Shown: positions 48,918-57,163 of the stretch, piece after piece
How positions within the stretch are numbered: the first letter of the stretch is position 1
How the letters are laid out: each line of letters starts with the position of its first letter
Origin: Mycolicibacter kumamotonensis
Lineage (GTDB): Bacteria > Actinomycetota > Actinomycetes > Mycobacteriales > Mycobacteriaceae
Reading direction: 5' to 3'
NCBI RefSeq assembly: GCF_002086285.1
Contig: NZ_MVHU01000011.1
Location: 1 to 64,000, forward strand
DNA length: 64,000 nt
The notes under the pieces: generated by a model
The model's input: only the letters and a program-made list of their open reading frames with translations
Told to the model about the DNA's origin: nothing
The model's database searches: none
Position numbers and translations under genes: made by a program

Positions 48918-50414
48918 ATGACCTTTCCGACGCTGACCGAGATCAAGGACGCGAACTGGCACTACCTCAAGACCAGCGCCGCCGCCTGGAGAAGCCTCGC
49001 CCACTGCTGGGAAGCCGCCTTCACCGAAGTCCGTGACGCCTCGGCGCGTCCCGGCGGCACCGCGTGGACCGGCGCCGGCGCCGAAGCTTTCCAGCACCGC
49101 GCCGCCGCCGATGTGGTGACGGTGCGCAGCGCTTCCGACATGCTGGTCAACGCCGCCGGAATCGCCGAGTGCGGCTACGACACTCAGGCAGCCGGCAGAA
49201 GTTTGGTGTTGTCAGCCGTGGATGCCGCTGAGCGCGAGGACTTCCGGGTGGGCGACGACTACTCCGTCACCGACACCTGGACCTACTACACCTCGGCGGC
49301 AGAGCAGGAGACCCGCGAACAGGCCGCCCAAGCCCACGCCAGCTTCATCAAATCCCGTGCCGCCAACCTGGTCGCCAAGGAGACCGAGATCGCCGGCAGC
49401 CTCACCACCGCCACCGCGGGACTACACGAATTCGCCTTCCCCGGCGAAGGGGCAGACGGAGGGGCGGGCGCTGCCGATGGGCAGCCACACGCGGTGCCGC
49501 TAGATGACCGTTGGAAGACGGACGCCGACCGGGCCGGCAACCAACGAGAAGCGTTCAACAGGGTTTACGGCCGCGACCCCGTGAGCGACAACGACTGGCG
49601 CATGGCGGCAGCGCTAGACCCGCACAGCTACGACCCCAAGTACCAGGGGGTGCCGCCGGAGATCGTCGCGGGCAGGATCACACCGCAGCCGGGCAAGGGG
49701 GTTGTCCGGTCCAATATGTTCATTCCTGCTGATCACGTGTACAACACGTTTAGAGACCTCACCGATGTACGGATGGGACGTATCTTCCCCTCGAACGGCG
49801 GCGACTACCGTGGTCCGAGCGCAAATGCGGACATCGACGCCTCGCGGGTATCAGTGTTCGTTGATTACGATCACGGCGTGGTGGCGGTCCGTCAGAACCC
49901 GACATCGGCGATTGACGGGCAACGCGGAGGAGCGGCGGCAGCAGTACCGAATGTCCATGTTGCACAAGCACCCGACGGCCGCTTGACCATCGACTACAAC
50001 GCGCACGATGCGTACGAGTTCCCCTTGGGGACGTTGGGAAATCTGACGGTCAACGGGCGGATAACATTCGATCCACGCGTGGACGGCACGGTAGGTCTCG
50101 GTGGGAACACCACGATCTACCCCAGCATGGAGACCTACCAGTATCGCGACGGTGTCGCTCCCGCCCAGTTGCAATGGACCCCCGCAAACTCGGGTAGCCC
50201 GTGGGGACCGAGTACCAGCCTTGAACGCCACCACTGGATCGGTGACACCTCGATCCGCGCTGTGCGCCCTGACATGCCGAGCTGGAAGTGGGAGCTGGAA
50301 AACGCGGTGCCTTACAACGCTCTGCCCTTTTTTGACGACCCCTTCGTTAGCAATACGACACAACTTACGGACCCGTTTAAGAACGTTGTTCCGACAGTAA
50401 AGATGGGAAGATGA
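48918..50414 (+). CDS. large WXG-like type VII effector candidate with C-terminal domain
   Basis: A 498-residue protein. Residues 1-170 are helical, with WTG at 50-52 in the place of the WXG turn. A Gly/Ala-rich linker covers about residues 175-190. The C-terminal domain (about 195-498) opens AFNRVYGRDPVSDNDWRMAAALDPHSYDPK and is rich in beta and Gly/Asn segments. No nuclease, ADP-ribosyltransferase or peptidase motif is recognisable. It reminds me of the Rv0025-Rv0026 pair of M. tuberculosis, from memory only. The A/T content rises in its 3' part. The stop overlaps the first small membrane gene (ATGA). Confidence 0.7.
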   Translation: MTFPTLTEIKDANWHYLKTSAAAWRSLAHCWEAAFTEVRDASARPGGTAWTGAGAEAFQHRAAADVVTVRSASDMLVNAAGIAECGYDTQAAGRSLVLSAVDAAEREDFRVGDDYSVTDTWTYYTSAAEQETREQAAQAHASFIKSRAANLVAKETEIAGSLTTATAGLHEFAFPGEGADGGAGAADGQPHAVPLDDRWKTDADRAGNQREAFNRVYGRDPVSDNDWRMAAALDPHSYDPKYQGVPPEIVAGRITPQPGKGVVRSNMFIPADHVYNTFRDLTDVRMGRIFPSNGGDYRGPSANADIDASRVSVFVDYDHGVVAVRQNPTSAIDGQRGGAAAAVPNVHVAQAPDGRLTIDYNAHDAYEFPLGTLGNLTVNGRITFDPRVDGTVGLGGNTTIYPSMETYQYRDGVAPAQLQWTPANSGSPWGPSTSLERHHWIGDTSIRAVRPDMPSWKWELENAVPYNALPFFDDPFVSNTTQLTDPFKNVVPTVKMGR

Positions 50415-50731
50415 CACACTTTCAGCTCGTCAAACCGTCATTTCGGCGGGTCCTGTGGTCCACCGCAGCGGTTGCGCTCGCAGTTTGGTTGATCGCGGGC
50501 AGCGCGTTATTTGTCGATGCCCTCGTCGTATCCAGCGATGATCCCATCCCCACCACGGCAGGCGATTACATTCGGCTGTATCTCGTGGCACTCCTGCTGT
50601 GGGGACCTTCCCTGCTGCTCATGGTCTGGTTCGTCAGTGTTCCCGCGACAGTCGCCGTCGCTGTACTCGTCGCCAGCGCGCGCCGCCTCATGACAAATCA
50701 GAGCACAGAGCCTGCTCCTACCGGACGATGA
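50411..50731 (+). CDS. small membrane protein, paralogue 1 of a tandem array
   Basis: A 106-residue protein: a short basic start with VKPSFRRVLWS, a membrane span at about residues 15-40, a polar loop ending TTAGDYIRLY, and a second long hydrophobic region (about 57-90) closing in VASARR. It overlaps the upstream large protein and the next paralogue by 4 nt each. The array position directly after a candidate effector suggests immunity or export help, but nothing in the sequence proves either. Confidence 0.72.
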   Translation: MTHFQLVKPSFRRVLWSTAAVALAVWLIAGSALFVDALVVSSDDPIPTTAGDYIRLYLVALLLWGPSLLLMVWFVSVPATVAVAVLVASARRLMTNQSTEPAPTGR

Positions 50732-51033
50732 GCCGCCTTCGGTTTGTTAAGCCGTCTCCGTGGCGAGCCTTTTGGTGCCTCGTTTTGGCGACATTCGTTG
50801 TTTACGTGATGTGGGTAATCGTAGTTTGCATTTTAGCTTCAATTACGAATGAAAATCCGATATCATCGACAAAGGATCGTGACGTATTTCTGGCGTGGGA
50901 TGCGCTTTTCGCTGCGCCAATCTACGCGTTAATGTTTTGGTTCATCAGTGCGCCCCTGGTGGTGGCTCTCGGGGGATTCTTCTCCTCCCTTCGCCGCCGC
51001 GAGAGCAGCGAGCCGCCGCCTCTGGAACGATGA
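50728..51033 (+). CDS. small membrane protein, paralogue 2
   Basis: A 101-residue protein sharing VKPSPWRAFW at the start and LMFWFISAPLVVALGG before a terminal SLRRR. It is the most divergent and most A/T-rich of the array; its loop (ITNENPISSTKDRD) differs from the others. Starts and stops overlap its neighbours by ATGA. Two or three membrane spans are expected. Function unknown. Confidence 0.7.
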   Translation: MSRLRFVKPSPWRAFWCLVLATFVVYVMWVIVVCILASITNENPISSTKDRDVFLAWDALFAAPIYALMFWFISAPLVVALGGFFSSLRRRESSEPPPLER

Positions 51034-51320
51034 GCTATCACCTCGCCCGGCCGTTGCTGGGGCGGCTGGCTCTTTCAGTCACTGCTGTCTACGTCGCGGC
51101 CAGCGTGGCGTCTGGCACCGCACTATCGGTCTCGGCGCTCACCGACGAATACCCGTATTCGGTCGGCGAATACATCCGGATTTACATCTGGTCCATCGTG
51201 CTATGGGGTCAGGCGTACTTGCTGATCCCTTGGTTCATCATCACCATCGGCTTGCTGATCGCAAGCGTCCGCCGTGGCGAGACCGGCGCCAGCACCGAAC
51301 AGACTTCTACCGGGCAATGA
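51030..51320 (+). CDS. small membrane protein, paralogue 3
   Basis: A 96-residue protein of the same family: LARPLLGRLALS at the start, a loop with YSVGEYIRIYIW, then LLIPWFIITIGLLIASVRR. It is joined to both neighbours by 4-nt overlaps. The GEYIR and ASVRR segments are closest to paralogues 1 and 4. Function unknown. Confidence 0.7.
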   Translation: MSYHLARPLLGRLALSVTAVYVAASVASGTALSVSALTDEYPYSVGEYIRIYIWSIVLWGQAYLLIPWFIITIGLLIASVRRGETGASTEQTSTGQ

Positions 51321-51631
51321 CGCGTCTTCACCTCGCCAAACCGTCGTTGCGGCGGGCGCTCTGGTCGATGGTCGCAGTTGCAGTCGCCTGCGATGTAGTC
51401 GTGAGCAGCGCCTACGTTGTCGGCGCCATCGTCACCGGCCGTAATGATTCAGACCCAACTACGACCGGCGAATATGTCCAGCTTGCGGTGATGTTCCTGA
51501 CGTTCTGGAGCCCAATACTCCTGCTCACGTTTTGGTATCTCACCCTCCCCCTCGTCATCACCATCGGCATACTCATCGCAAGCGTCCGCCGCGATACCGA
51601 CAAGAGCGCTAAGCAGACTCCTGCTGGATGA
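51317..51631 (+). CDS. small membrane protein, paralogue 4
   Basis: A 104-residue protein: LAKPSLRRALWS at the start, a loop with DPTTTGEYVQL, then LLLTFWYLTLPLVITIGILIASVRR broken only by a few substitutions relative to the other copies. It overlaps the truncated fifth copy by ATGA. Function unknown. Confidence 0.7.
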   Translation: MTRLHLAKPSLRRALWSMVAVAVACDVVVSSAYVVGAIVTGRNDSDPTTTGEYVQLAVMFLTFWSPILLLTFWYLTLPLVITIGILIASVRRDTDKSAKQTPAG

Positions 51632-51714
51632 CGAGCCGTCTTCGCCTCACCAAACTACCTCTGCGGCAGGCGATTTGGTCCACCGCCGCCCGCGCCGTCG
51701 AATGTGCGGTTTGA
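51628..51714 (+). pseudogene. truncated fifth paralogue of the small membrane protein array
   Basis: An ATG at 51628, in the usual ATGA overlap, opens RLRLTKLPLRQAIWSTAA, which matches the N-termini of the four complete copies. The frame then enters the 64-bp palindrome at 51694 and stops at TGA (51712-51714) inside it, giving 28 residues without a complete membrane domain. It is a remnant left by deletion or by insertion of the repeat. Confidence 0.65.
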
Positions 51715-51757
51715 TACGCCGGTCTCGGCGTGTCGCGTACCAAACCGCACACTCGGC
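51694..51757. repeat. 64-bp palindromic repeat, copy 2
   Basis: Two mismatches to copy 1 over 64 bp. The arms are GTGCGGTTTGATACG and CGTACCAAACCGCAC. Each copy departs from a perfect palindrome at one, different, position, so both probably derive from a perfect ancestor. It lies at the end of the small-protein array and just after the fgd1 stop on the other strand. Confidence 0.8.
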
Positions 51758-51780
51758 ATAAAGCCGCCGGGCGCCGGGGC

Positions 51781-52791
51781 TTACCCCAGCCGGCGCAGCC
51801 GCGGCTCCAGGTCGGTCTTGAACAGCTCCAGGAAACGCCGCTGGTCGTGGCCCGGGGCGTGGAACACCAGGTGGTTCAGGCCCCACTTGACGTACTGGCC
51901 GACCTGTTCCACCGCCTCGTCGGGATCCGAGGCGACGATCCAGCGCTTGGCGATCTGCTCGATCGGCAGCGCGTCGGCCGCCTTCTCCATCTCGATCGGG
52001 TCGTCGATGGAGTGCTTCTGCTCGGCGGTCAGCGACAGGGGCGCCCAGAATCGGGTGTTGTTCAGCGCCAGCTCCGGGTCCGGGTCGTAGGAGATTTTGA
52101 TCTCGATCATCTTGTCGATGCCGTCGGCGTCGCGCTCGGCCGCGGCCGCGCCGTCGAGCACCGCCGGCATCAGCTTCTCGGTGTAGAGCTCTTCGCCCTT
52201 GCCGGACGTGCAGATGAAGCCGTCGCCGGCCCGCCCGGCGTACTTGGCCACCGCCGGCCCACCGGCCGCGATGTAGACCGGAACGCCGCCGTCGGGCACG
52301 TCGTAGATCGAGGCGCCCTTGAGCGTGTAGTAGTCGCCGTCGAAATCCACCCGATCGCCGCGCCACAACTCGCGCATCAGCCGCACCGACTCGCGCAGCC
52401 GGGCGAACCGCTCCTTGAACTCGGGCCACTGCCCGGTGAAACCGGTGGCGATCTCGTTCAGCGCCTCCCCGGTGCCCACCCCCAGGAAGACCCGCTGCGG
52501 ATACAGGCAGCTCATGGTGGCGAACGCCTGCGCGACGACGGCCGGGTTGTATCGGAAGGTCGGGGTCAGCACGGAGGTGCCCAGCTGGATCTTCGTCGTG
52601 CGCTCCCCGACCGCGGTCATCCAGGCCAGCGAGAACGGGGCGTGCCCGCCTTCGTGGCGCCAGGGCTGGAAGTGGTCGCTGACGGTGGCGCTGTCCATGC
52701 CGTGCGCCTCCGCGTCAACACCGAGCTCCACCAGTTCCCGCGGCCCGAACTGCTCCGCCGACGCCTTGTATCCGAGTTTGAGTTCCGCCAT
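51781..52791 (-). CDS. fgd1: F420-dependent glucose-6-phosphate dehydrogenase
   Basis: A 336-residue TIM-barrel enzyme of the luciferase-like F420 family, the same length as M. tuberculosis Fgd1. It opens [20 protein letters not shown] and contains [36 protein letters not shown] and [11 protein letters not shown], which include F420- and phosphate-binding residues. It oxidises glucose-6-phosphate and supplies F420H2, used by DDN-type reductases such as the one at 10631. The ATG at 52791 follows AAAGGTGG. Confidence 0.95.
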   Translation of the reverse strand: MAELKLGYKASAEQFGPRELVELGVDAEAHGMDSATVSDHFQPWRHEGGHAPFSLAWMTAVGERTTKIQLGTSVLTPTFRYNPAVVAQAFATMSCLYPQRVFLGVGTGEALNEIATGFTGQWPEFKERFARLRESVRLMRELWRGDRVDFDGDYYTLKGASIYDVPDGGVPVYIAAGGPAVAKYAGRAGDGFICTSGKGEELYTEKLMPAVLDGAAAAERDADGIDKMIEIKISYDPDPELALNNTRFWAPLSLTAEQKHSIDDPIEMEKAADALPIEQIAKRWIVASDPDEAVEQVGQYVKWGLNHLVFHAPGHDQRRFLELFKTDLEPRLRRLG

Positions 52792-52834
52792 TCCACCTTT
52801 TCTACTCTCCCGCGGTCTTCCTAGACTCACGGGC

Positions 52835-53590
52835 ATGGGTGAGAGGCTGGTCGAGCTTGTTCCGCTGACCGAACGGGTCCACCTGGCCCGCGGCGAGGCG
52901 GTCAACTGGCTGCTGGTCGCCGATGACAGCGGCGTGCTGCTGATCGACGCCGGCTACCCCGGAGACCGCACCGACGTGCTGGCCTCGCTGGGCGCCCTGG
53001 GCTACCACGCCGCCGATGTGCGTGCGGTGCTGCTCACCCACGCCCACGTCGACCATTTCGGCGCCGCGATCTGGCTGGCCAAAACGTACGGGACACCGGT
53101 CTACTGCCACGCCGACGAGGTGGGCCACGCCAAGCGCGAGTATCTGGAGCAGGCCTCGCCGCTGGCGTTGGCCCCGCACCTGTGGCGGCCGAGTTGGGCC
53201 CGGTGGACCGTCCATGTCCTGCGCAGCGGCGGTCTGAACCGCGAGGGCATCCCGTCCGCCCAGTCGCTCAACGGCGACATCGCCGCCGGTCTGCCCGGCC
53301 AGCCGGTGGCCATCCCCACTCCGGGCCATACCCGCGGGCACTGCTCCTACCTGGTTGACGGGGTGTTGGCCAGCGGCGACGCCCTGATCACCGGCCACCC
53401 GGTGCTCGCGCGTACCGGACCGCAGCTGCTGCCGGCACTGTTCAGCCACAGCCAGGAAGACTGCATTCGTAGCCTGGCGGCGTTGGCGCTGCTGGAGACC
53501 GACGTGCTGGCACCCGGTCACGGAGACGTCTGGCGCGGGCCGATCCGGGAGGCCGCCGAGGCCGCGATCGAGCGAGCGGGCAAATCTTAA
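52835..53590 (+). CDS. metallo-beta-lactamase-fold hydrolase (Rv0406c-like)
   Basis: A 251-residue metal hydrolase. The metal-binding THAHVDHFG is intact, followed by a distant TPGHTRGH and APGHGD, so the zinc site is complete. It has no signal peptide and is probably cytoplasmic. It is divergent from fgd1 with only 43 bp between, as Rv0406c is from Rv0407. It belongs to the broad glyoxalase II-like group; actual beta-lactam cleavage is not implied. Confidence 0.9.
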   Translation: MGERLVELVPLTERVHLARGEAVNWLLVADDSGVLLIDAGYPGDRTDVLASLGALGYHAADVRAVLLTHAHVDHFGAAIWLAKTYGTPVYCHADEVGHAKREYLEQASPLALAPHLWRPSWARWTVHVLRSGGLNREGIPSAQSLNGDIAAGLPGQPVAIPTPGHTRGHCSYLVDGVLASGDALITGHPVLARTGPQLLPALFSHSQEDCIRSLAALALLETDVLAPGHGDVWRGPIREAAEAAIERAGKS

Positions 53591-53807
53591 GGTCACGATC
53601 CGATAAGTGCTGAGCACGGAGTTTAAGAGCGGCCTTATCAACTGGATCCGCATCTGCGGCACGCCTGCCCCGATTCGACCGGCGAGTGATGACCTGTTGC
53701 CCCGCCGCACTTTCGGCTGTGCGTCCGGACACATGTCCGCCACGGTGGCCACGCGTACCTTGGGCTCCGGACGGGAATTGCAGTTACTGACCCGGAAGGA
53801 AATATCT

Positions 53808-54203
53808 ATGTCGAAACCCCTCGACACCACCATGATTCGGCGACTCGGCCTCGGAACCGCACTGCTGGGTGCCGCTGCCGCGACCCTGATCGCCGCACCG
53901 GCGGCATCAGCGGCACCGGATTGCAGTCAAGCGTCGGTGACGAACACCGTCGACTCGGTCACCGGTTCGGCTCGGCAGTACCTGAGTGCCCACCCCGGCG
54001 CCAATGCCGTGGTCAGCCAGGCCATTACCTCGCCGCGGCCCCAGGCCGCAGCCGACGTGCGCAGCTATTTCACCGCTCACCCGCAGGAGTACCACGAGTT
54101 GCGCGGCATCCTGGCGCCTATCGGTGAGAAGCAACGGCAGTGCCAGACGGCGGTGCTTCCTCCCGAATTAGCCTCCGCCTACGCCGAATTCATGGCGGGA
54201 TAA
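53808..54203 (+). CDS. haemophore-like heme-binding protein
   Basis: A 131-residue precursor with a clear signal peptide (cut after ASA) and a strong ribosome site (GGAAGGA). The mature part has the MHB-type layout: CSQASVTNTVDSVTGSARQYLSAHP, then FTAHPQEYHELRGILAPI and a second Cys in RQCQ. This matches the haem-binding family of Rv0203, which brings haem to membrane transporters. No MmpL gene is nearby. The 53591-53807 gap holds its promoter, which I could not locate. Confidence 0.85.
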   Translation: MSKPLDTTMIRRLGLGTALLGAAAATLIAAPAASAAPDCSQASVTNTVDSVTGSARQYLSAHPGANAVVSQAITSPRPQAAADVRSYFTAHPQEYHELRGILAPIGEKQRQCQTAVLPPELASAYAEFMAG

Positions 54204-54244
54204 CGCCGCGGCTACTCGCATGTGAGCCGAGACCCCTGAGACAG

Positions 54245-54278
54245 CTCCTACTGCCCGCAGTGCCGCGGGCAGTAGGAG
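54245..54278. terminator. perfect 14-bp hairpin between convergent genes
   Basis: CTCCTACTGCCCGC and its exact inverse, loop AGTGCC. It lies between the haemophore-like gene (plus) and the DUF732 gene (minus), so it is likely to terminate both. No U-tract on either side. Confidence 0.7.
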
Positions 54279-54302
54279 CGGGGCCGACCGCTGTCGGCGC
54301 GA

Positions 54303-54635
54303 TCACGACTTGGGACTCTGCAGTTGGGCGGGGCAATAAGCATTCGCGGCGATCGCAGCGAACTGCGCGGCGCCGTCCAAAGTCAGTGCGGCGTTATCGC
54401 TCTGCAGATCCCTGACGACCTGCAACGCGGGTTCCCCGTTGTTGATCAGCCCGCAGACCGCGCGGGCCGCCGCGATCGCCTGCCCTTCGCCGGCGAACGT
54501 GATGCCCGATTGCCGAAGGGAAGCAATGAAAGCCGTATCGTTGTCTGCGCCCTGGGGGTCCGCCTGAGCCGGGGCGGCAGCACCGGCAATCGCGATTGCC
54601 AGGCCCCCTGCCATCAAGGCTTTCTGCACGATCAT
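54303..54635 (-). CDS. secreted DUF732 protein
   Basis: A protein of about 110 residues with a signal peptide (cut after AQA) and a DUF732 core: DNDTAFIASLRQSGITF, then AIAAARAVCGLINNG and a terminal Cys in AYCPAQ. The two Cys residues probably form a disulfide. The ATG at 54635 is favoured by the position of CAGGTG; ATG 54638 and GTG 54641 are alternatives. It lies 15 nt after the SbtA-like gene. Function unknown, common in mycobacteria. Confidence 0.85.
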   Translation of the reverse strand: MIVQKALMAGGLAIAIAGAAAPAQADPQGADNDTAFIASLRQSGITFAGEGQAIAAARAVCGLINNGEPALQVVRDLQSDNAALTLDGAAQFAAIAANAYCPAQLQSPKS

Positions 54636-54650
54636 CATCACCTGCGACGC

Positions 54651-55769
54651 TCAGACCCGCGCCAACATGTGGGCCAGTTCGATGTAGAGCGGTATGCCGA
54701 CCGTCACGTTGTAGGAGAACGTCAGGCCCAGTGACGCGGCCAACGGCAGACTCGGACTGGCTTCGGGAATGGCCAACCGCTGGATCGCGGGAACCGCGAT
54801 ATAGGACGCCGCACCGCAGAGCACCGCGAAGAGCACGTAGGTTCCGGTTTCCAAGTGGAACCCGGTGAGTCGAGAATAGAAGTGAGCCACCGTGATACCG
54901 ATCGCCGCGAAGAGGTTCGGCGCGAGCACCCCGAACAGGATGAGCCCTCGCCCCGCCGCCTTCAGGTCCTTCAGCTTGCGGGACGCGGTCACCCCCATCT
55001 CCAGCAGGAACAGGCACAGGGCACCCTGGAACGCGGTCAAGAACACCGGGTCGTCGACAGCGGTGACCGTCTGCCCCTGCAACCCGCTGATGAATCCGAT
55101 CGCTATGCCGCCGATGAGCAGGCACAGTCCCGGATTGAGAAAGACTTCGCGAAGCATCGCACCGGAGATCGCGGACTGTTTGCCCGGATGTTCCGGAAGG
55201 TCTTCGAGTGCAACGGAATAGCTGGAATCCGGTGCACCCTGGTGCGCCACCCGTAGCAGACCGGTAGAGTCCATTCCTTTGCGCCGTAGCCAGGCCACCA
55301 AAAGTAGCGCGACCAGACAACCCGGAATCTCCATGATCGCCAGCATGACCGGCATATACGAGTCGAACGCGATGCCCGCGGTGGTTAACACACCGACACA
55401 GGTGGCGAACGTGCCGGCCGAGTCCGAGCCGTAATAGCCGGCGACCGTTGCCCGGTCGACATCGCGCATCTTCGTGGTGTACTTCAAGATGGCATACGCC
55501 AACGCGCCGATGACGAAGTTCAGTACGAATCCGGTCAGCATGAATCCGAGGATGCCGCCGATGCTGGACATGTCGACTTGGGCGAGTTCTTCGCCGCCGT
55601 GCCATCCGATGGCCAGCAGCAGATACATGGTGAGCCCGTGGTAGATCGCCGGCGGAAATTCGAAGGGCACCTTCAGGATCGGCATGAGAAAGCCGAGGTA
55701 GAAGAACAGCAGTAGCGGCTTGAACAGGTTATGGGTGAAGTTCTGCCAGAACTCCCAAAGCATGTGCAT
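54651..55769 (-). CDS. SbtA-like sodium-dependent bicarbonate transporter family protein
   Basis: A 372-residue membrane protein with about ten helices and the inverted-repeat layout of SbtA/DUF897. Characteristic parts are LTMYLLLAIGWHGGEEL, GYYGSDSAGTFATCV and, in the second half, MGVTASRKLKDLK and GAASYIAVPAIQR. A soluble loop of about 40 residues joins the two halves. In cyanobacteria SbtA imports bicarbonate and is controlled by SbtB, which is not encoded nearby. The ATG at 55769 follows GGAGACCTCG. Substrate by homology only. Confidence 0.82.
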   Translation of the reverse strand: MHMLWEFWQNFTHNLFKPLLLFFYLGFLMPILKVPFEFPPAIYHGLTMYLLLAIGWHGGEELAQVDMSSIGGILGFMLTGFVLNFVIGALAYAILKYTTKMRDVDRATVAGYYGSDSAGTFATCVGVLTTAGIAFDSYMPVMLAIMEIPGCLVALLLVAWLRRKGMDSTGLLRVAHQGAPDSSYSVALEDLPEHPGKQSAISGAMLREVFLNPGLCLLIGGIAIGFISGLQGQTVTAVDDPVFLTAFQGALCLFLLEMGVTASRKLKDLKAAGRGLILFGVLAPNLFAAIGITVAHFYSRLTGFHLETGTYVLFAVLCGAASYIAVPAIQRLAIPEASPSLPLAASLGLTFSYNVTVGIPLYIELAHMLARV

Positions 55770-55814
55770 CGAGGTCTCCAGATTCAACGTGCTGTGGCGC
55801 GGGGACGGCGCATG

Positions 55815-57098
55815 TCAGGTCACAGGTTTTGTGGTCGCCTTGGTTCTGCTGCCCCGAAGGTGCACGGCGTGGATTCCCGGCTTGCGCGACAGCTCGTCGA
55901 GCAAGGTGTCCAGTCCGGCTTGGTCGGTGTTCCAGTGCTGCACCGAGTCGGGTTGATGCCGCAGTTTGGCCAGCACCTGGTCGAGCTTGGCCGGCGTCTT
56001 GGAACCCATGGTGACGCGGGTTCGCCCCGCTGCCGCGACGGCCACCCTGGGCGCCGCACCGCCGAGGGCGCCACCGGCCATGGCGCCCAGAGCCATCTGA
56101 CTCATCAGGCTGCCGGGCACGGCTGCCGACGCACCGGATGCGCCGACACCGGGCATCGCGCTGACCGCCAACCTGATCGCCGGGCTCTGGCCCGCCCAAG
56201 CAGGTGGCACCGACAGCGAGCCCACCAGGTTGGCTTCACCCATGCCGGCCGACACCGCCGAGGCCAGACCCCCGGACGACGGCAGCGCGAGTCCGGCACC
56301 GAGCCGGGTCGCTGGAATATCGACGAGAGCACGTCCGAGCGGTGGCGCGAACTTCAGAAAGTTCTGGATGGGGAAGTTGGCGAGCATGGAGACGTCGTTG
56401 AACTGAGTGGTGAAGCCGAGGGGGACCTTGAGCGCCGAATACATCGCCGCAAACGTCGAGCCGGCGTCGGGTGCGCCGGTGAGGCTGTTCAGCATGTTGT
56501 TGAAGAACGCGGTGTACTTGTTCGCCAGGTCGGCACCGGCCTGCAGTATCGGGTTGGCGACCGGCGCGTTTCCGGTGGTGGTCTGTGGCGGTTCTGTGAA
56601 GGCGCTGATCTTGGTGGCCGCCGCCGCCGAGACCGCATAGCTCTGCATCACCGCCGCATCCTGGGCCCACATCTCCATGTATTGGGCTTCGGTAGCGGCG
56701 ATCGCCGCGGTGTTCTGCCCGACCAGGTTCGTCGCGAGTAACGAAATGAGTCGAGCGCGGTTGTCCGCCACCACTTCCGGTGGTACGACGGCAGCGTAGG
56801 CGGTTTCGTAGGCAGCTGCCGCGGCCTGCGCCTGCGCGGCCGCCTCCGCGGCCGTCGCCGCGGTTCCCGACATCCACGCCGCGTAGGGTTCCGCCGCGGC
56901 CGCCATCGATTCGGCCGACGGCCCGCTCCATGATTCGGCGGTCAGTCCCGCCACGGCCGCGGCGTAGTCGGCTGCCGCGGCCTGCAATTCACCGGCCAGC
57001 CGGTCCCACGACGCCGCCGCCGCCCGCAGCGGCCCGGATCCCGGACCGGCGTAGAGGTTTCCCGAATTGGTCTCCGGCGGTAGCCAAGAAAAGTACAT
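55815..57098 (-). CDS. PPE family protein, SVP subgroup
   Basis: A 427-residue PPE protein. The N-terminal domain (FSWLPPETNSGNLYAGPG) has PPE at residues 7-9 and a WSG turn near 57 for pairing with a PE or similar partner. The C-terminal part has GSLSVPPAW, the SVP motif (GxxSVPxxW). A charged tail of about 60 residues (KLDQVLAKLRHQPDSVQ, RKPGIHAVHLRG) follows the usual end. The PPE-SVP group is mainly exported by ESX-5. No PE gene lies beside it. A good ribosome site (GGGAGAGG) precedes the ATG. Confidence 0.92.
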   Translation of the reverse strand: MYFSWLPPETNSGNLYAGPGSGPLRAAAASWDRLAGELQAAAADYAAAVAGLTAESWSGPSAESMAAAAEPYAAWMSGTAATAAEAAAQAQAAAAAYETAYAAVVPPEVVADNRARLISLLATNLVGQNTAAIAATEAQYMEMWAQDAAVMQSYAVSAAAATKISAFTEPPQTTTGNAPVANPILQAGADLANKYTAFFNNMLNSLTGAPDAGSTFAAMYSALKVPLGFTTQFNDVSMLANFPIQNFLKFAPPLGRALVDIPATRLGAGLALPSSGGLASAVSAGMGEANLVGSLSVPPAWAGQSPAIRLAVSAMPGVGASGASAAVPGSLMSQMALGAMAGGALGGAAPRVAVAAAGRTRVTMGSKTPAKLDQVLAKLRHQPDSVQHWNTDQAGLDTLLDELSRKPGIHAVHLRGSRTKATTKPVT

Positions 57099-57163
57099 TC
57101 GCCTCTCCCTTCGTGATGCACGCCCACAGGGCGTGAGTTGGGCTATGAGCGGGCTTCACACCG

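Noticed and set aside
48918..50414. Large WXG-like protein as a nuclease or ADP-ribosyltransferase toxin
   Set aside because: I looked for HNH, DxD/His, EndoU-, ART- and lipase-like motifs in the C-terminal domain and found none I could defend; only effector candidate is claimed.
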